DNA of 64,000 bases, from NCBI GenBank assembly GCA_021495925.1, contig JAKEKT010000022.1, positions 1 through 64,000 on the forward strand, written 5' to 3'. Position 1 is the stretch's first letter. Every line of letters begins with the position of its first letter. The notes under the pieces were generated by a model. It had not been told where the DNA came from. It was given only the letters and a program-made list of their open reading frames with translations, and searched no databases. The position numbers and the translations under genes are program-made. The stretch is from Diplodia intermedia. Taxonomy: Eukaryota; Ascomycota; Dothideomycetes; Botryosphaeriales; Botryosphaeriaceae. Of this stretch, positions 58,151-64,000 are shown in pieces.

Positions 58151-60051
58151 ATCGATGCATGGCCCCCGCCGTGTCGGTCCTGGCCCAGCGCTGCCGCCCG
58201 GGAAGGAGTTTTCATTGCGCTTGTTTTGCCCGTGGTATCTCCTGGACTCGACACTTCTCAAACAATGACTCTGACACCCGGTGGCTACGATAGAGCCACC
58301 GCTATGCTTCTTCGCAGTGGTGTAGTGTTGCCGGACCTGGCGTCCAAGGGCAGTTGACGTGCTTGATGGAGGGTGGCTCTGGCTATGATTCACGCTGCCC
58401 ACCAAGAAGCGAGGGTTCTGATTCTAATCAAGATTGCGCGCCTGAAGTCTGCTCCGCTCTTCACGATAGTCTCGGGCGAGTGCCTCACTCCCATGGTCGC
58501 TGAATGTATGCAGCACCCTGCCGTTTTCGCACGGGCTCGCATCCTATGTCCATTGCTCAATGCACGCCTTGTAACAGGAACCCATGTCGCGAGTGCGTGA
58601 AGATCGACAGCTCGTCACCAAAGCCTACTTTGCAGTATCTTCGCTGTTAGCAGCCCGGCGTCGCAGGACGAGGCTTCTGTAGTGGGCAAAACGTTGCTGG
58701 ACCACCACCAGCTGCTCTAATCATGCTCTACGTTCGTCTTTGCCGTGGTGTTTGTTGGGACCGAGACCGCATTCGCACACAGGGCACGCCTGCTTGCAGC
58801 TACTCAACAATGCCATGTCCGGATGGAAAGGGGGCCCAGGGAGCAGCAGCCGGCACTCAGCCAGGGTCAACGGGTGCTTTGCGGATGGCCATGCAGATGG
58901 CCGAGCGGCAAGGCTTCCCCGGTGGCAGTGGGCGTGCGGACTGCAGGCATGGGTGATGCTGCGAAAGTGATGTGATAATGGCCACCGTGACACTAGGCGT
59001 GCCGAGACGGATGCGATGAGATGGGGTGGCGGCGGCGGAGGAGGAGCGGACTCCGGGGATGTAGGACGGGGTGGGTCATGGTGAGGGAGGAAGGGGAGGG
59101 CGCTGGACGGGTCAAACAGCCGGATGCTCTGGAGACCAACGAAGGCTCGGCAACCACGCTCTTGCGTGGAACGGCACAGGGGAGGTGTTGGCTGGCCCGC
59201 AGAGATCGCTCGTCGTCACCAGGGGCGTGGCAAAGCCCCGGATGCTCGCAGCACCCGGTGCATTGGCAGCCCGCGTCGCCAGAAGCCTGTGCATAAAGGT
59301 TTGGGGTGCCTGGAGGAGTGCAGAGGGGGCCGACGGCCTCCCACCGCGCGTTCCGCCGTGCCTGCCTATTGCGACGCTTCCTCGACTGGACATCATACAG
59401 GCTAGCCGCCTCGCCAGATAAAGAGAGACCGCCTCCTTCCCGCCGCCGCCGCCGTCCGCTCACCCACCTCACCACACCCCCGCTCACCAAGCGCATCCGC
59501 GCCGCCAAGGTTTGCAGTCTTCGTCCTCGCCGTCGTCATGGCTGTCTTGCAGGTCCCGGCAGCCCTGAGCCGTGGCCGGCGTCGGGTGCTCTGGCGCCGC
59601 CGTGCCATGGCCTGTTGCGCCCCGTCAGCGGCGCCCCCTCTCCCATGCCTGGCTGGACGAGCAGCTGACTACCTGGGCCCGGCATACCTTGGTCCTGCCT
59701 GTCCACTCCGCTCCGCCTGCGATGGACCCGGATCCGGATCCGGATACGCTGGCCCTGCAGGCACATTGGCCGGCCAGTACATCTCGAGAGCCTGCCTCAA
59801 GCATTAGTAAGGAAGAGCGTGGAAGCGAACGGGGGAAAGAGGCCAAAACCCCCCGAGGCGCCGACGGTGGCCAGTCCCCCTCAACTTCTGGCGGCATCCA
59901 CCCTTGACGAAACCAGTTTCCGGCGGGGAGGAGTCTCGTTCCCCATGCCCGCCGTCGCATGGCAGTGTGCTGTTGGTCAGAGCGTCTGCGGACTTCATCA
60001 TGTTCCGCCAGTCCGCTCCTGCCAGCCTCCCCGGGCCGTTGCTGGGGCCAG

Positions 60052-60895
60052 TCACCTCCTTTGGACGAGGCTCTGCCCAAGTGCCCTTGTGGGTGGTGAT
60101 GGGGACTGGTCCATCAGACGTCGGAGCCTGCGGGGGTCGCCTTTGGTGCTCTGCTCCAACAGAATTGTCGTGGCCGGGCAGAGGTCTCTTACCTGCATTA
60201 GCGTGTTGTCGTACGCAGTCTGTCCGAGTTGAGGCTCTCCCTCCGCTGTATCGATCGGCCAGTACTGTAGGCTCGGGTCTACAACGCCCTCCAGGTCCAG
60301 GCTGTCCAGGTTCCCCGCACTCGAAGGCGATGCGTCGACCGGTATACCATCCTGCGCCTCATCGTCTTCCATGGACCTCAACGCTCTCTGGGACTTCTCG
60401 GCATCCGCAAAGGTATCCTTCAACGTCTCATCTGTCCTGAGAGCTTGCGCGACTTCGGCCGTGCGGGCGAAGCCACCTTGGGCCAGTTGTCGAGCAATTG
60501 CCGCGGCGGCTTCCTTGTCGGTCGCGGACCCGATGCCCACAACAACATCTTGAAGGTCTCTCGTATGCGTCTCAAGTTCCAGAATGCGTTGCTTCAACGC
60601 CGATGTTCGTCTTTGGTCGCCTGCGGCGTCGTATGTGCAGTCTGACCGCTTCCTGGCTCGGCACTGTGAACAAATGGGGCGCGCACCATCGCACTAGTTG
60701 TCGGAGGTTTGGTCAGCTCCACAACGCCGACACCTGCCGGGCAAGGGCCGAACATACCTTATGCTTTCGGTGCTGGCATGGCTGGCATGCTACGAGTGTG
60801 ACTTTGCTGCGCTTTGATGATGGTCGTGGTGCGGACTGCGCCGAGGCCGAGTCACGCAACCCTCGAGATCCAACCGGTGGCTCAGTCGACTCCAT
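60052..60895 (-). CDS. Short Zn2Cys6 (zinc binuclear cluster) transcription regulator
   Basis: Two exons on the minus strand, 60895-60758 and 60693-60052 (intron 64 nt), encode 259 residues. The zinc cluster crosses the intron: ACQPCQHRKHK in exon 1, CDGARPICSQCRARKRSDC in exon 2, giving the six cysteines in family spacing, followed by TYDA. A short coiled-coil-like stretch comes next (LKQRILELETHTRDLQDV). The remaining 170 residues are Ala-, Asp- and Leu-rich with no fungal transcription factor middle homology region. The protein ends at TGA, far shorter than the 500-900 residues common for this family. The TGA overlaps a weak donor GTGACT, so a 3' exon may be missing (candidate at 59,669-59,791). 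It may be a truncated gene, a small regulator, or incompletely modelled. No biosynthetic genes adjoin it. Confidence 0.7.
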
Positions 60896-63775
60896 TTCCG
60901 GAACACGGGCTTCGGCACGGACGCTCCTGTTACTTATGTTGACACGGGCCTCTGACTGGGCGAACTGGTTGCTTCCACTGTTGGTCGAGGGGGGCGTGGC
61001 GGAGGACTTATCCCGTTGAAGGGCAGCCGGGCGGTGCCTCTACTTATTGAGCTGGCTTCGATCTCGACATGCTGCTAGCCTGGCGGCGGCGACGACAATC
61101 TGACGCAGTGAATGCACTTTGCACACGCTTCCACTGGGATAGGATTGCTGTCAGCATCGGGGGGCGCGTACTGCTTGACCTGCTGGCCCCTGTTACGCGC
61201 TCAACACACCTGGGCCCGATTGATGGAAACCCTTCGCCGATGGCAGCTCAAAGCAACCCCCCATACAGAGCTGATGCGGACCCGACTCCGACCAATTAGC
61301 GCTGGCTAAAGTTTTCAACAGCATCGGCTTGTCTGCACTACCGCGATACATGTCTTTCTTTGCAGGCTCCAGATGCCAGCATGCTTCGACTGTGTTCGTA
61401 TGGATGCAGATACCCCCAGGAAAGCGACAGCAGAAGCTGCTTTGATCTTTTCGACGATCGTTGGCTCCGACTCGGTCAATCCGCGCCACTGTGATCCCTA
61501 GCTTGCGTTACGAACAGGCCAGAGAGCTCCATGCGGTAGGCTCCGCGAAGGAACCGCAAGGCAACGGGTAGTACTCGCAGTCCAGCTCCGTCCATGTTCT
61601 TATGCAGCTGCACTGCTATCGCCACGATTTGGTAGTGCCCGCCTCCCCGTTCAACGGCACATGCACACGCCGGGGCCACGGGCCAGATTCATGGGTGCTA
61701 TGCCGCAAGTCTCATCGTTGCATGCAGGACTCTTGGACAATCGGAGCATTTACCTGAACGCCCGCAGTCCTTTCGCATACCCCGCTCCGTCTCCCCCTGG
61801 TTTGCAAACGGGTCGATTCCAGCCCAGCCGATGGCACCGATGCCTGTGGAACAACGCCTTCACGCATGCCTCCCAGCGATAAAGCACTCTAAAAATTGAC
61901 AAATATAACTCGGCAACGGCGACCTTGTATCCAGAAAGGCTTTGGTTTGCTGGAAGATGATTCGTGCGGATGTCACATCCGTCCTGATACCGTTCAATCA
62001 CAACGGTCGCCACCGGCATCGCAGTTTACTCCGTGCCACGCATCTCGATTTCGCATCCGCAGTGAACATGGGAGCCCACAAACAGCCCAGAAGCGACTAC
62101 CGTCATCCAATTTTCTCCCACTTCTCAGTTCGGCGGGAGCCGGAAATTGCCTGCAGGCGACGGCGGAAGCGGTCTTCATCGCCGTTCGCATCTCACACAG
62201 CCTCGCCACACTTTCGCCCTGGACCCTCTCTGCTTTTCGCTGCCTCCCCGGCCTGCATACATTCAAGGCCTACCGCGATCTTACGGAATCAACAACCGCA
62301 TCGTTGGTGCAGGCGGAAACCAGCCTCGTCGATGGCGGGGGCGGGATTCGGCACCGTCCGCGTCCCACACACCGACGCCACACTTTTGAGCTGGATCCTC
62401 CCTAGTTGTTTATGCTTCCACGACCTGCGACAGCTTTCCCCTGGTGGTGATGATACGGCTAGGCTGGCAAGTATAAAAGAATGACGAACGGGATACGACA
62501 TGCCCCCCTTTTGCCACCCGTTGGGAGGGGGCAACCAGCAGCCCCCTCTGCTGCTCTCCGCCGCGGGATCTCGATCCACCCAACCATGCCTACCCCGCCA
62601 CGACTCCGACCTGCGCCTGTCGCTGTCTCGCGACCGTCCACACTCCGCTGCCTTACATCCTACACGACTTTGAGAGGAAGCTCGATCTGCCGTGGACTGC
62701 CCGCACGCACACATACCCCTCGAATTATCAAACGAGGCATTCTCCCTCAGATGACAGTCATTGTGGTTCGTCTCGATTATCCTCAGCATGCAAGCGAGAA
62801 AGAAATACATAAGGCAGCTTGGAGAAAGGGGGCTTAGTTGAAGCATGGGACAGGCGCGATGGAGGGCCGCTGTCGACATCCAACGGACCCTTCATCGGTC
62901 TCTTTGTTCTCGAAAGTCCGGTGCTACATCGCTGTAGCGTTCCGTCGTGCTCAACATTCGAGGTGGCGAAGGTAGGCCATTAAGTATGAGCTACCTCTGA
63001 CCTCTTTTGTCTCCCACTGTTTGCCTACTTGACCGACTTTACCGGCTCTTCCTTCCCTCCCGCCCTCTCTTCGTCACAATCACTCCTTCATCATACTCTT
63101 CCCTTCCCTTCTTACTTCCCCTTTCGACATTATGATTTGTATACGTACCCTAGGCACGGCGAGCATGACGTGCCCCGCTGTCTCGCATACTGCTTCACGA
63201 CTGCTTCACGCCATGCTTGTGCTCCAGAGCGGCATCATCCGATAATTCTCATCGTAGCTAATCGGAGTCATTCAAGCTTCGTTTGAGCAAATAAGTAAAG
63301 CTTTCAGCACTGGTAAGTATGTAGTGAAACTAAAGCTCACTAATATGAGGTAAGTTGATGCGACGGAGCTTAGTCCGAGCCTGTTCATTCGTTCCTTCGA
63401 CTCCGCCGATCACCTGAATGTAGAAAGAATATACGAATCCCAGTAATCGAGAGTCCTGGCCACTTGTAAACATGGGAGTGAATCGGGCATGTAAAAGACA
63501 AACCACTATCGCTGGACCTGACGATCCACAGTGTGAAGAACCATTTGTGAGGTAGACGAATAGAATCCAGTGCCCATCACCACGCATCGCAACAACAAGC
63601 GCACTCGTATGGAAGGGTCGAGCGTGCATGATGATTTTTTTTTATCACTTACGGGTCTACCCACCACCCACAAAACACACACCTCAGAAAGCCTTTAGGG
63701 ATATCTCTCTCTCCTCTCTCTCTACCAGCCGACGAAAGACTTGCAATGCCGCTCATGCCCATTCCAATGTGCATC
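60896..63775. other. Gene-poor region before the right-edge gene
   Basis: About 2.9 kb. A degenerate direct duplication of about 60 bp is visible between about 62,165-62,230 and 62,340-62,405. 63,030-63,130 is a C/T-rich tract resembling a fungal leader, but only a 37-codon frame follows (ATG at 63,132). Nothing else is supported. Confidence 0.5.
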
Positions 63776-64000
63776 TCATCTACCAATCGCTCCACCACTT
63801 CCAGTTTCATGCTGCTGCTGCTGCTGCTGCTGCTCGTAAACCACGAATGGCACATCCTCATCCTCATCTTCCTCTTCCTCTGTCCTTCCCTCCCACTCGT
63901 CCCTGACCTGGACGCTCCCGTCCAGCTTCTTGTACCGCACTTCCCACCGCAGCCCGCGCCACGCGCGGGCGGCGGCGCCGACGTTGGCCTTGACGCCGAA
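63776..64000 (-). CDS. 3' end of an unidentified gene (continues past the right edge)
   Basis: The minus strand is open from the window edge to TGA at 63,776-63,778, giving the last 74 residues. It reads FGVKANVGAAARAW, then LRWEVRYKKLDGSVQVRDEW, an acidic run of Glu and Asp, PFVVYE, seven Gln residues (a CAG run at 63,811-63,834), then a short Gly/Ser tail. The ordered first 35 residues look like genuine protein, but I cannot name the family. The Gln run may vary in length between strains. Confidence 0.6.
   Translation of the reverse strand, partial: FGVKANVGAAARAWRGLRWEVRYKKLDGSVQVRDEWEGRTEEEEDEDEDVPFVVYEQQQQQQQHETGSGGAIGR
63811..63834. repeat. CAG/CTG microsatellite in the right-edge coding frame
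   Basis: Eight GCT units on the plus strand, read as a Gln run on the minus strand. Confidence 0.9.

Larger units (their letters stand above)
55092..60051. other. Gene-poor region with degenerate repeats
   Basis: About 5 kb. 55.1-56.5 kb is AT-richer and holds nothing recognisable. 56.6-60 kb contains short, protein-like but broken frames, a 37-bp tandem duplication at 57,884-57,957, a degenerate 16-17 bp minisatellite at about 58,065-58,150 and a GGATCC-rich run at about 59,732-59,752. The pattern suggests decayed sequence rather than functional genes. A possible extra exon of the neighbouring zinc-cluster gene lies at 59,669-59,791. Confidence 0.5.

Noticed and set aside
61896..62484. Overlapping 169- and 180-codon plus-strand frames
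   Set aside because: Both are explained by a degenerate duplication in GC-rich DNA. The duplicated peptides are in different frames, so neither looks selected.

Overview
This window is nuclear DNA from a filamentous ascomycete (Pezizomycotina). The genes carry short introns, mostly 47-68 nt, with GTRNGT-type donors and CTRAY branch sites, codon third positions are GC-rich, and every recognisable gene is a standard ascomycete family. A Dothideomycete is my best guess from the general look of the bHLH factor, DNA2 and the small Ser-rich protein; that class assignment is inference. I saw no prokaryotic genes, rRNA, tRNA, CRISPR array or intact transposon.

Layout: (1) The left edge holds the 5' part of a Lys-rich protein gene on the minus strand, followed by about 7.7 kb without a convincing gene. 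(2) 8.2-14.0 kb holds SFT2 (Golgi membrane protein, minus) and a divergent bHLH transcription factor (plus). (3) 16.6-31k is the densest part: COX19, DNA2, a mitochondrial oxodicarboxylate carrier, NPR3 and a LEU5-type mitochondrial CoA carrier. (4) 31.6-33.1 kb is an MT-A70 methyltransferase of the METTL4 type, head to head with LEU5. (5) 33.1-40.3 kb is gene-poor, with a decayed gene relic near 33.4-34.1 kb and one small Ser/Pro-rich protein at 37.1 kb. (6) 40.3-52.2 kb holds a 1,722-residue WD40/helical-repeat scaffold protein, UPF3 (minus) and a SIT4/PP6 catalytic subunit (plus). (7) 54.2-55.1 kb is a secreted rhamnogalacturonan acetylesterase. (8) 55.1-63.8 kb is gene-poor with degenerate tandem repeats and a short Zn2Cys6 regulator; the right edge holds the 3' end of another minus-strand gene.

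The genes do not form one pathway or a biosynthetic cluster. Three are mitochondrial (COX19, the oxodicarboxylate carrier, the LEU5-type carrier). NPR3 and SIT4 both belong to nutrient/TORC1 signalling. UPF3 and the METTL4-like enzyme act on nucleic acid quality or modification. Three close divergent pairs (DNA2/carrier, LEU5/METTL4-like, UPF3/SIT4) share promoters of 450-840 bp. Exon structures below were built by hand from splice sites and conserved protein reading, and total coding lengths were checked for phase.

I did not find a convincing new multi-gene system. The points most worth a second look are the three-frame gene relic, the 11-nt microexon, a DNA2 intron whose borders look duplicated, the short orphan zinc-cluster gene and the unusual insertion in the SIT4 protein.
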